In this document: piece after piece, positions 1 through 8,399 of the stretch
Numbering within the stretch: position 1 is the stretch's first letter
How the letters are laid out: each line of letters opens with the position of its first letter
Source of the DNA: Croceivirga radicis
GTDB lineage: Bacteria > Bacteroidota > Bacteroidia > Flavobacteriales > Flavobacteriaceae
Length of the DNA stretch: 64,000 nt
Assembly: GCF_002072105.2 (NCBI RefSeq)
Contig: NZ_MTBC01000004.1
Coordinates: 388,182-452,181 of the forward strand
Direction of reading: 5' to 3'
The notes under the pieces: generated by a model
The model's input: the letters and a program-made list of their open reading frames with translations, nothing else
What the model was told of the DNA's origin: nothing
Databases searched by the model: none
Translations under genes and position numbers: made by a program

Positions 1-683
1 CATACCTTATAAATAATCAATTTTATAACGGAGAATTAGTACATCTAAAAAGCGAAAACGGAAATCATGTAAATGCTTTTGTAGAGGATTATGCCTACTT
101 GGCAGACGCTGCAACCGCATTATACCTTGCCACACAAAATGAAGCTTATCAAGTATATGCACTGCAATTTTTAGAGGCTTCCAAGGAATTGTTTTATGAT
201 AAAGAGGAGGGATTATTTAAATATGCCAGTAACAACCAATTGGTGTCTAAAATTTATAAGACCAATGATGATGTTTTACCTAGTCCTACTTTGGTTTTAG
301 CCGACAACTATTTTAAATGGGGGCATATTTTATACCAGAAAGCCTATTTACAAATGGCAGAACAGATTTTGAAAAATACCTATAACCTTTATCAAGACCA
401 ACCGGAACACTACCCTAGCATTGGTGCTTTGGCCCTTAATTACACGTATCCCTTTTATGAGATAGCCATAGTAGGCCCCAAAGCCGAATCACTGGCAGCA
501 GAATTTAACCGCGCAAAGCCTATAAATGGTATAATTGTTTACAGTACTATTGCAAATGACCAACCGCTTTTTAAAGGCCGGTATGAACCTAACCAAACTT
601 ACATATACGTTTGCCAAAATAATAGCTGCAAACTACCAGTAGAGACGGTAGAAGAGGCCTTATTTCAAATGGATTTTAATTAA
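1..683 (+). CDS. DUF255/YyaL-like thioredoxin-domain protein, C-terminal part
   Basis: This is the 3' end of a gene that enters from the left edge; the frame is open from base 3, so the N-terminal thioredoxin-like part lies outside the window. The visible part resembles the C-terminal (alpha/alpha)6-barrel region of the YyaL/spermatogenesis-associated protein 20 family. It shows the stretch VEDYAYLADAA and an ending of the type YVCQNNSCKLPVETVEEAL, close to the family's usual C-terminus. No ATG is needed here, because the apparent TTG at 99 is internal. The biochemical role of the family is not settled. The gene is convergent with the oxidoreductase pair that follows. Confidence 0.8.
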   Translation, partial: YLINNQFYNGELVHLKSENGNHVNAFVEDYAYLADAATALYLATQNEAYQVYALQFLEASKELFYDKEEGLFKYASNNQLVSKIYKTNDDVLPSPTLVLADNYFKWGHILYQKAYLQMAEQILKNTYNLYQDQPEHYPSIGALALNYTYPFYEIAIVGPKAESLAAEFNRAKPINGIIVYSTIANDQPLFKGRYEPNQTYIYVCQNNSCKLPVETVEEALFQMDFN

Positions 684-725
684 AAGAAAAGCTATTGCAC
701 ATTGGTCTGCACAATAGCTCTCTCA

Positions 726-780
726 ATAGTCAACTAAAAGGTTGGTTGTTGGTTAAGTAGTTGTCTGTTTTGTTGACTAT
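726..780. terminator. Inverted repeat between convergent genes
   Basis: The 9-bp arm ATAGTCAAC (726-734) is repeated inverted as GTTGACTAT (772-780), with a 37-nt loop. The right arm overlaps the stop codon of the minus-strand gene. A second 8-bp stem, AGCTATTG/CAATAGCT (690-697/712-719), lies just upstream. Neither has a strong T tract, so these are candidate structured 3' ends for the two converging transcripts rather than textbook terminators. Confidence 0.4.
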
Positions 781-1490
781 GTTAACAAGTTGCCTTCGTC
801 GTCCCATTGGGCGATGTCGTTTCGTTTACTCTGATCCACACATTTAGCAAGCCATTCTTCATCATAAGCTACGCCATGCTGGTCCAAAACATCTTGTGGA
901 ACACCATCCCAAACATTTGGCGAATTGCCTTTATAACCCAATTCTTCTATTCCTAATTTAGAGGTGTAAAATCCGGTCATGGTTAAATTACGGACCAGAC
1001 TAAAAAAGTTTACGGCAAAGGGTCTTTCCATTTGGGGTGTTTCTGGATCGTAATACGCTATTTCGTCTAAAATTTCTTTTTGTTGGTTTTCTTGTAAACT
1101 ATCAAAGTTGGTATTAAACTGTGTATTGGCTTCGTGATCTAACCACATTAAACCACCCCTAAGGTCTAATTGCAAATCTGGAATATCTTTAGCCATAAAT
1201 TCTATAAAGTCTACCACATTTGCATCCGAGGCACCTTTATAGGTTTCGCTAGAAGGTAAAATTAAATCGCAAAGCACCGTTAAGGTTTCTATTTCGTGCT
1301 TATTAAAGAATTGATCATCATGTAATTCTTGTACAAGTTCATTTTCGCTAGCGGTTCGCCATTTAACCATAGAACTCTCTACAACCTCTGGGGCAATTTC
1401 CGTATCCGTACCTGGTTTGCAACCATGCAAGGCCAATCCGCCGGCTACACCTCCAAAAACTATAGATTTTAAACTTTTTCTCCTATCCAT
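777..1490 (-). CDS. Gluconate 2-dehydrogenase subunit 3 family protein
   Basis: The protein has 237 residues. The N-terminus combines an RRKSLK twin-arginine motif with a hydrophobic stretch and a lipobox-like LALHGC, suggesting Tat export and lipid anchoring. The body (residues 60-230) matches the small gamma subunit of periplasmic FAD-dependent gluconate/sorbitol-type dehydrogenases. It starts 3 bp after the stop of the GMC oxidoreductase gene, so the two form one operon and probably one complex, with this subunit helping to export or stabilise the flavoprotein. The substrate is unknown; sugars, sugar acids or alcohols are possible. Confidence 0.8.
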   Translation of the reverse strand: MDRRKSLKSIVFGGVAGGLALHGCKPGTDTEIAPEVVESSMVKWRTASENELVQELHDDQFFNKHEIETLTVLCDLILPSSETYKGASDANVVDFIEFMAKDIPDLQLDLRGGLMWLDHEANTQFNTNFDSLQENQQKEILDEIAYYDPETPQMERPFAVNFFSLVRNLTMTGFYTSKLGIEELGYKGNSPNVWDGVPQDVLDQHGVAYDEEWLAKCVDQSKRNDIAQWDDEGNLLT

Positions 1491-1493
1491 AAC

Positions 1494-3215
1494 TTAGAAG
1501 TTTTGCTTTTTAAATTGTTCTACAATATAATCCGAAGCCCTCCAGGAGAGCGCCAGAATTGTCCATGTACAATTCTTGTCTGCTTGAGACACAAAAGGCC
1601 CTGCATCTACAATAAAAACATTGTCCACATCATGCAACTGTTGGTATTTGTTGGTTACAGAAGTTTTGGGGTCATCTCCCATACGGGTGGTTCCAACCTC
1701 GTGTATAATACGTCCGGGAGCATGCAACCCATAATCTACATCCTTACCGGGTTTTTCTCCCAGTAATTCCCCACCCATATTGGTCAAGATTTCTTCAAAA
1801 GTATCTTGCATGTGTTTGGCTTGGTTACGTTCCAGATCAGACCATTTGTAATTGAATTTTAAAACAGGAATACCCCATTCGTCCACTACGGTATCATCTA
1901 TCTCGCAGTAGTTGTCCTTACGCGCAATAGATTCGCCCCGGCCTGCCATACCTACTACGGCTCCATAATATTTTTTTACATCGCTTCTAAGTACATCGCC
2001 ATAGCCCCCAACCTTAGTTCCAAAAAATTTGTTGAATTCGTTGGCGTTAAACCCAAATCCATAACTAGGCATACCCATACCACCCCAAACCTCTATGTGG
2101 TAACCTCTTGGAAAATCTAATTTAGAATTATCTCCCCACCATGGAGAATAGACATGCATACCGCCAACCCCATCTTCATTGTAGGAAACCTTACGGTTCA
2201 TCAAATCCGGGATAAAAGCAGCACGATCGGCACCAGTAGAATCATGTAAATATTTGCCAACGTGATCACTGCTGTTACCTAAACCATTAGGATGTTGTTT
2301 GCTTTTAGAATTTAACAGAATTCGTGCAGAGCTACAGGCAGAAGCGCCCAATACCACTACTTTACCTTTTAGTTTATATTCTGTTCTGTCTTCTTTGTTA
2401 ATGTAAGAAACTCCAGTAGCCTTACCTTCTTCATCTGTGGTAACGGTACGCACCACACAATTAACAAAAAGGTCTACCTGACCCCCATTTTTTTGAGCTG
2501 GAAATATTAAACAGGTACCGGCAGAAAAATCTGCATAAACTTGGCATGCCCTAGAACACTGCCCGCAGTAAAAGCAAACACCGCGCTCATTATTGATACG
2601 CTTGGTTAGCATGGACATTCTAGAAGGGTAAACCGGTATATTGGTTTTACGGGCTCCTTTTATATAAAAAAGCTCATGTAATCTTGGTTTGGGCGGAGGT
2701 AAGAAAAAGCCATCTGGATCATTCCTAAGCCCTTCATTGGTACCAAATACACCAATTAATTTATCTACTTTATCATAGTACGGTTTTACATCTTCATAAC
2801 CAATTGGCCAATCGTCCCCGTAACCATCTATACTTTTATGTTTAAAATCGTCTGGACCAAAGCGCAAAGAAATTCTACCCCAGTGATTGGTTCTACCTCC
2901 AAGCATATGAGATCTAAACCAATCAAATTTGGTGCCTTCTGCTCGCGTGTACGGTTCCCCTTCTATTTCCCATCCTCCATAAGCCGCATCAAAATCACCA
3001 AAGGGCCTTACGGTAGACGCCCCTCTTCTTGGGGACTCATAAGGCCATCTTAATTGGGTACGTTGTTCTGGGTCTGCAGGGTCAAAAAAGGGACCGGCTT
3101 CTACTACTGCTACTTTTAATCCAGCCTCGGAAAGCACTTTAGTGGCCATACCACCACCTGCTCCCGATCCTACTATGATTACATCATAGATAGTAGCATT
3201 CTCTTTTATTTGCAT
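1494..3215 (-). CDS. GMC family FAD-dependent oxidoreductase
   Basis: The protein has 573 residues. It starts with the Rossmann FAD-binding motif GSGAGGG (residues 16-22). A cysteine-rich segment CFYCGQCSRAC follows near residues 214-224, and the family's C-terminal region (VFIVDAGPFVSQADKN) lies near residue 540. This matches the large subunit of gluconate/glucose-type membrane dehydrogenases, which oxidise sugar hydroxyls and pass electrons to a cytochrome or quinone. It has no signal peptide of its own, so it is probably exported together with the Tat-bearing subunit encoded immediately downstream. No cytochrome c subunit is visible nearby. The 232 bp upstream contain no clear TAnnTTTG box. 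Confidence 0.85.
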   Translation of the reverse strand: MQIKENATIYDVIIVGSGAGGGMATKVLSEAGLKVAVVEAGPFFDPADPEQRTQLRWPYESPRRGASTVRPFGDFDAAYGGWEIEGEPYTRAEGTKFDWFRSHMLGGRTNHWGRISLRFGPDDFKHKSIDGYGDDWPIGYEDVKPYYDKVDKLIGVFGTNEGLRNDPDGFFLPPPKPRLHELFYIKGARKTNIPVYPSRMSMLTKRINNERGVCFYCGQCSRACQVYADFSAGTCLIFPAQKNGGQVDLFVNCVVRTVTTDEEGKATGVSYINKEDRTEYKLKGKVVVLGASACSSARILLNSKSKQHPNGLGNSSDHVGKYLHDSTGADRAAFIPDLMNRKVSYNEDGVGGMHVYSPWWGDNSKLDFPRGYHIEVWGGMGMPSYGFGFNANEFNKFFGTKVGGYGDVLRSDVKKYYGAVVGMAGRGESIARKDNYCEIDDTVVDEWGIPVLKFNYKWSDLERNQAKHMQDTFEEILTNMGGELLGEKPGKDVDYGLHAPGRIIHEVGTTRMGDDPKTSVTNKYQQLHDVDNVFIVDAGPFVSQADKNCTWTILALSWRASDYIVEQFKKQNF

Positions 3216-3447
3216 GCAATGTGCGTTAGTTTGTTAGTCTTATCGGTTGAATATCAAATGGATAAAAATTACGATATTATAATTAAAAATAACTTTACAC
3301 TTCAACTATTCAACAACATTACCTTAATTATCTACATTCTTACTGAATTTTGTTTAAATTTTTAGATAAACAACAATTTTAAAAAGCTTAACAACCGCAT
3401 ATAAACCATTAACTACAAAACTTTTAACCTCATCTCTACTTTTTTGT

Positions 3448-5346
3448 TTAGGTCTTCTTTACACGCTGTTTAGCCAGCGCAGCGGAACGCATTTCATCAC
3501 TATCCCAAAGTTTATCATGAGATAAGATACCGCGGGTAAAATCTTCTTCTAATAGTTTTTCTTGTTGTTCTAACTCTCTTCTGGCTTTAGAAATATAAGC
3601 GTCTCTATCTTTTGGCCTTTCTGCCATATTCTTAAGACCCTGCTCATCATACCTAATAAAATTTTGTGCCTGTCTGTAAACAGAATATCTTCTAAAACCT
3701 AGATGGGTTAATGCATCGCTAGCTAATTTTACAGAAGTATCTAACGATTCACGATAAATATCCTTTACTCCAGCATCCATTAATTCATAAGCATCATACC
3801 GGTTTCTTGCCCTAACCAGTAATTTTAATTTTGGATATTTTTCTTTAACGATTTTTACCAAATGGTTGGTGGTTTCTGTACTGCCAATGGCACAAATTAG
3901 CAGCTTAGCATCCGCAATACCCGCAGCTTCTAAAAGTTCCATACGAGTGGCATCTCCATAGTATACTTGAAAACCCATTTTTCTCAAAAAATCAACTCGA
4001 GTTGAATCATGGTCCAAGATAGTAGCTTCAATACCATGGGCGCGTAAAAAGCGACCAACAGTACTACCAAAATGTCCAAACCCAACTAAAATTACTTTAT
4101 GCGTTTTGGCAATATGGTCCATGGGCCTATTTTCTTGTCTTTTGGTACCTATTTTAGGCAATAAAAACCGCTCATTTAGCAAACTTAAAATGGGTGTTAG
4201 CGCCATACTTAGCGCCGTGATCACCAACATCATATCTAAATTAAACTGATCTATGATATTCAGTTGAAAGGCAAAAGAAAATAACACAAACGCAAATTCA
4301 CCAATTTGCGCCAAACCAATCATAAGCAATAGACGTTGGTCTGTCTTAATTTTAAATACCTTGGCTACACCGTAAATCACCAACGCTTTTAAGGCTATAA
4401 CGGCAATGACCAATCCAATAATCATAATAGGATTTTCTGCTATGACCTGAAAGTTGATAGAGGCACCAACAGTAATAAAAAACAGCCCCAGTAATAGCCC
4501 TTTAAATGGTTCTAGATTACTTTCTAACTCATGTTTAAATTCGCTAGTAGCCAAAACTACCCCACCCAAAAAAGCACCTAGCGCTGGGCTAAGGCCAACC
4601 ATTTCCATTAAAAAAGAGATACCTAGAACAATAAAAAGTGCGGATGCCGTAAGTAGCTCCCTAATTCTTGCCTGTGCCACCAATCGTAGGAGCGGTACGA
4701 TCAAATACCTACCCGCCAGTACAATTGCTACAATGGATAGTAGAATAGCAGCTGCTTGCCAGCCTAGAGATAGACCATCTAAAAAATGAAAATTATCTGT
4801 AGTATGAGATGTGGTGTTGTTTTCCCCTCCTGAAGACAATAATGGTAAAACCGCCAACATGGGAATAACAATTATATCTTGAAATAACAAAATGGAAAAG
4901 GAGGAAGTACCGTAGGTACTATCCATTAAATTTTTCTCTTTTAGGGTTTGTAAGGTAATTGCGGTGGAAGATAAGGCTACTGCCATGGCTATGGTAATAG
5001 CTACATTTGTTTCAAAACCTATGTAATAAAATAGCAAGTAGCCTAATATCAAGGTTACCCCAACTTGAAGCCCCCCTAAACCTACTATACGCTTTCGCAT
5101 CTGCCAAAAGGTCTTGGGTTCTATTTCCAACCCAATTAGAAATAACATCATTACGACACCAAATTCTGCAAAATGCAATATATCTTCCCCTTCTTCACCT
5201 ACGAAACCCAATAAAAATGGACCTATTAGTACACCTGCTAATAAGTAGCCTATTACAGAACTTAGACCAAACCGCTTGGCCAACGGAACACAAATTAATG
5301 CCCCAAGTAAAAAAACTATGGCTTGAAATAAAATGCTAGTAGTCAT
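3448..5346 (-). CDS. CPA2-family cation:proton antiporter, KefB/KefC type
   Basis: The protein has 632 residues. Residues 1-385 are a multi-spanning Na+/H+-exchanger-type membrane domain. Residues 410-530 form a TrkA-N/RCK Rossmann domain with the nucleotide-binding motif VGFGHFGSTVG, followed by a charged tail. Kef proteins export K+ in exchange for H+ under electrophile stress. The gene lies 3 bp from a flavodoxin-fold oxidoreductase like KefF/KefG, the ancillary subunit of such systems, which supports a Kef assignment over a plain Na+/H+ antiporter. The ion specificity and any thiol gating in this lineage are inferred. Confidence 0.85.
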   Translation of the reverse strand: MTTSILFQAIVFLLGALICVPLAKRFGLSSVIGYLLAGVLIGPFLLGFVGEEGEDILHFAEFGVVMMLFLIGLEIEPKTFWQMRKRIVGLGGLQVGVTLILGYLLFYYIGFETNVAITIAMAVALSSTAITLQTLKEKNLMDSTYGTSSFSILLFQDIIVIPMLAVLPLLSSGGENNTTSHTTDNFHFLDGLSLGWQAAAILLSIVAIVLAGRYLIVPLLRLVAQARIRELLTASALFIVLGISFLMEMVGLSPALGAFLGGVVLATSEFKHELESNLEPFKGLLLGLFFITVGASINFQVIAENPIMIIGLVIAVIALKALVIYGVAKVFKIKTDQRLLLMIGLAQIGEFAFVLFSFAFQLNIIDQFNLDMMLVITALSMALTPILSLLNERFLLPKIGTKRQENRPMDHIAKTHKVILVGFGHFGSTVGRFLRAHGIEATILDHDSTRVDFLRKMGFQVYYGDATRMELLEAAGIADAKLLICAIGSTETTNHLVKIVKEKYPKLKLLVRARNRYDAYELMDAGVKDIYRESLDTSVKLASDALTHLGFRRYSVYRQAQNFIRYDEQGLKNMAERPKDRDAYISKARRELEQQEKLLEEDFTRGILSHDKLWDSDEMRSAALAKQRVKKT

Positions 5347-5349
5347 GGG

Positions 5350-5943
5350 CTATTGATTTGGTAGTGTAATCTCGCTAAGAAAATTAGTGGTTTTAAAATA
5401 CGCTAGATCTGGTACGCGCATCATTTCTTCTAACAAGGCCCTATATTTTTCCGCATAAGCATTAAGGTCTATTGCTTCTACCCTATGTGTGCCCATTACT
5501 GTAAATGGCGATAGGTAATCCATACCACATAAAATTGCAGTTTGTTCAAAAGGCCTTAGAAACTCTGCCACCGAATAATGGTTAGACCCAGAAGAACAAT
5601 AAAGTTCTTTAGAGCCTCCTGTAGTTATGACATTGAAACAAGTCTTATCCCATAATGCCCGTCCGTTAGGGCCATATGCCCAGTTATATTCTAATACCAA
5701 ATCTATCCATTGTTTTAACAGTGGCGGGCAGCTATACCAATAAAATGGATGATGCCAAACAATGATGTCATGCAAGGCAAGTATCTTTTTTTCTTCATTT
5801 ACGTGAATATTAAAATCTGGGTAGAGCTCATACAAATCTCTAAAAGTTACCCCTTCCAAGTCTTTTATTGCATTGATTAATGCTAGGTTGGCTTTTGATT
5901 GTTCCAATTTAGGATGCGCAAAAAGCACAAGTATTTTTCTCAT
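5350..5943 (-). CDS. NAD(P)H dehydrogenase (quinone), KefF/KefG-like
   Basis: The 197-residue protein is a short-chain flavodoxin-fold oxidoreductase. It has the N-terminal phosphate-binding region ILVLFAHPKLEQSKAN, the WHHPFYWYSCPPLLKQWID stretch typical of MdaB/KefF/NQO-type quinone reductases, and TTGGSKELY near residue 107. It probably binds FMN or FAD and activates the neighbouring Kef-type antiporter, with which it is cotranscribed. The start is an ATG directly before MRKILVLF. A free-standing quinone reductase role is the alternative. Confidence 0.85.
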   Translation of the reverse strand: MRKILVLFAHPKLEQSKANLALINAIKDLEGVTFRDLYELYPDFNIHVNEEKKILALHDIIVWHHPFYWYSCPPLLKQWIDLVLEYNWAYGPNGRALWDKTCFNVITTGGSKELYCSSGSNHYSVAEFLRPFEQTAILCGMDYLSPFTVMGTHRVEAIDLNAYAEKYRALLEEMMRVPDLAYFKTTNFLSEITLPNQ

Positions 5944-5977
5944 ACTACCAGTTTGGCACCTAAATTAAGAAAAGCGA

Positions 5978-6592
5978 CTAAGAAACCCTTAGGTTGTCCT
6001 TATCCCCTTTTTTAGGATTGTACATAATAATTACCTGAATAATTACTGCTAGGATAATTAATAAATAGATTTCTATTTTGGTAAATAGATCTACTGTATT
6101 CAAGGCTTTTCTACTAATAGACACTTGCCTATTCCCTTCTTCTAATTGAATATTGGCCAATTGATTAAGGCTTCGTTCCAATACCGAAAGTTGTTTTAAA
6201 TAAGCTGCGTTATCTACCTCCATAATTTTCTCATTCTTTTCTAAGGCAAAAAGATTTTCTAACTCAGTTTTAAAATCGGAATAAATTACACCCTCCTCTC
6301 TGGTAAGCTTGGTATTGTCAAAACGGTCTAACAATAAATTAAGTTCTTTTTGTTGGCCGGCCAATTCTGTTGTGGCAAAAGGTTTAGCCGTTACAGCATC
6401 TAGCTTTTTCTCTTGCAGAATCTTATACATATTAAAAATAAGATTTTTTGCTACTAGCCGGTCTTCATAAATGGTGGCAACAGACTCTTTTACCAAAGAA
6501 AAACTATTACGGTCTACTAAATTGGTGGCAACAATTACGAAGAAAATCAGTAGGATACCCAGTATCCACTTTAGTTTGGTCAAAAAATTCAT
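5978..6592 (-). CDS. Four-helix-bundle membrane protein, chemoreceptor-sensor-like
   Basis: The protein has 204 residues. A transmembrane segment at residues 8-25 is followed by a helical extracytoplasmic region rich in charged heptads (residues 30-165), then a second transmembrane segment (about 172-193) and a short tail. This matches the periplasmic four-helix-bundle sensor of methyl-accepting proteins (4HB_MCP), but no signalling domain follows. It lies 34 bp upstream of the Kef pair in the same direction and may be part of that transcript. The ligand and partner are unknown. Confidence 0.65.
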   Translation of the reverse strand: MNFLTKLKWILGILLIFFVIVATNLVDRNSFSLVKESVATIYEDRLVAKNLIFNMYKILQEKKLDAVTAKPFATTELAGQQKELNLLLDRFDNTKLTREEGVIYSDFKTELENLFALEKNEKIMEVDNAAYLKQLSVLERSLNQLANIQLEEGNRQVSISRKALNTVDLFTKIEIYLLIILAVIIQVIIMYNPKKGDKDNLRVS

Positions 6593-6644
6593 CTTAGGTC
6601 TAATTAATTTAAGTCTGTAATTAAATATACCAATTAAAAATTAG

Positions 6645-6686
6645 TCCTTAAAAAAGAAAAACCCCGTTGCTGACACAACGGGGTTT
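6645..6686 (-). terminator. Rho-independent terminator of the first susCD operon
   Basis: A perfect 11-bp stem, AAACCCCGTTG (6659-6669) and CAACGGGGTTT (6676-6686), with a 6-nt loop, is followed on the minus strand by a run of T residues (the A-rich 6650-6658 on the + strand). It sits about 50 bp after the SusD stop codon. Confidence 0.85.
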
Positions 6687-6734
6687 AACAAATTAAAAAT
6701 GATTAAACTAAACTAACTCTAACTGTACCAACTT

Positions 6735-8378
6735 TTATTCGTATCCTGGATTTTGGCTAATACTACCACCAGAATTATCTATTTCTGCCTGTGGAATAGG
6801 TCTTAGTAAGTGCTTTTGTTCCAGAGCACCATTTAATGCCGCATGCGGATTGTTCGCTAAGGTTCTCTCTATTAACTTACCCGTACGTTTTAAATCCATC
6901 CACCTATTTGCTTCTCCAGCAAGTTCTCTTGCTCTTTCGTCCAAAATAAAGTCAAGGTCTACCTCCGCAGCAGTTACCGCTGTTGTTAATCCTGCTCTAG
7001 AACGCAATGTGGTTAATAAGGTTGCTGCGCTCGCAGCATCATTTAACTGTAAGTATGCTTCTGCCGCAATTAAGTATGCCTCACCAGAACGCATTACCAC
7101 CATATCCCTTTCTCCTTGAGAAGACTGATCTGGTTGTGTAAAAGGAACGCCTGGATCATCAAACTTTTTAAACATTGGGTAATGTACTACGGTAACACCA
7201 TTGTTCTCAAAATAAGTTCCTGGGTTAATTACTTTATAGGGTACCGCATCCATTTCGGCCTGCGTCCATGCAACCTTAGGAAAATAAATTGCCGTATCGC
7301 CAGCCATTACATTAACGGTAATACCATTAGCGGTAGACTCAAAATCCTCATCTGCAAAGAGTACCCTGCGGAACGTAGCATCTGCACGTTCGTCATCATC
7401 TTCAAACAAAGAGTAGAAAAATTCTGTTGGCGCCGCACCTAGCCCTTTTTGATATTTATCGCCACGAATAAGACCCGGATAATCAAAATAACGGAATTTA
7501 TACAGCATGTGCCTAGAATTACCCCAACCTCTACTTACAGAGTTAGTACCAAATAAATAGGAAAAAACAACTTCTGAGTTACGTTGATTTTCTTCGCTTA
7601 CCAAAGATTCAAAAGAAGCTACCAATGGGTGATTGGCAATAACCGTTTCTGAAAGACTTACAGCAGTCTGAAAATCAGAGGATGATCCAAATGATTTATA
7701 TCCTCTTGTCAATAAAACCCTGGCCATAAACTGCCTTACAGCATCTTTGGTTAACCTACCATACGTATCCGTAGTTTCTGGAAGATCTGCTAAAGCATCG
7801 TTCAAATCTAGAACAATTTGTGCATACACTTCTTCCTCTGAAGCTCTAGGATAATTAATCTCTGCGGTTGTTACCTGACTGGTAATTAGTGGAACACCAC
7901 CGAAGTTTTCTACCAGTTTAAAGTAGGCCAAAGCTCTAAAAAATTTAGACTCTGCAACCCCGCTAGACAATTCTGTTTGTGGCACATCTTCTGCAATTGC
8001 CGCGGCCTCAATGGCCACATTAGCCGCTGCAATTACCCTATATTGATTACCCCAATATACATCTACGGGCCAATTTCTACCAGTTAGATTAACATAATCG
8101 TTAATCTCATCTGTACCCGTTAAAGCCGTACCCCTTGTGACGATATCCGTACCTAGATCTTCCAAAACATAATACATATCTCCAGTATATCTGGTAGTAG
8201 TTTCTCTAGCCCTTTCGTAAACAGAAGCTACCAATTGGCCAAATATTGCTGGGTCTGTTGCTACGTTATCCAAACCTAGGGCCTCATTATTCTCTTCTTC
8301 CAAGTAATCTTCACAGCCAGTCATAAATAGTCCTAAGACCAATGAGGCAGCTACAATTTTATATCGATTTAATTTCAT
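6735..8378 (-). CDS. RagB/SusD family glycan-binding lipoprotein
   Basis: The 547-residue protein has a lipoprotein signal ending LFMTGCEDYLEEE, the usual SusD start. It also has helix-rich TPR-like segments (for example SGVAESKFFRALAYFKLVENFGG near residue 140, cut short here) and the C-terminal motif IPQAEIDNSGGSISQNPGYE. It is the surface lid of the SusC/SusD importer and binds oligosaccharides outside the outer membrane. It starts 21 bp after susC and is closed by a strong terminator. With the neighbouring glycoside hydrolases it marks a polysaccharide utilisation locus. Confidence 0.95.
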   Translation of the reverse strand: MKLNRYKIVAASLVLGLFMTGCEDYLEEENNEALGLDNVATDPAIFGQLVASVYERARETTTRYTGDMYYVLEDLGTDIVTRGTALTGTDEINDYVNLTGRNWPVDVYWGNQYRVIAAANVAIEAAAIAEDVPQTELSSGVAESKFFRALAYFKLVENFGGVPLITSQVTTAEINYPRASEEEVYAQIVLDLNDALADLPETTDTYGRLTKDAVRQFMARVLLTRGYKSFGSSSDFQTAVSLSETVIANHPLVASFESLVSEENQRNSEVVFSYLFGTNSVSRGWGNSRHMLYKFRYFDYPGLIRGDKYQKGLGAAPTEFFYSLFEDDDERADATFRRVLFADEDFESTANGITVNVMAGDTAIYFPKVAWTQAEMDAVPYKVINPGTYFENNGVTVVHYPMFKKFDDPGVPFTQPDQSSQGERDMVVMRSGEAYLIAAEAYLQLNDAASAATLLTTLRSRAGLTTAVTAAEVDLDFILDERARELAGEANRWMDLKRTGKLIERTLANNPHAALNGALEQKHLLRPIPQAEIDNSGGSISQNPGYE

Positions 8379-8399
8379 TTTTTCAGTTTTATTCGTTTG

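Noticed and set aside
3216..3447. Promoter for the GMC operon
   Set aside because: I looked for CAAAnnTA (the minus-strand form of TAnnTTTG) and found no clear match, so I report none.
1503..5339. Plus-strand open frames within 1503-1766, 2838-3053, 4454-4789 and 5007-5339
   Set aside because: They are shadows of well-supported minus-strand genes (GMC oxidoreductase, Kef antiporter) and show no protein-family features.
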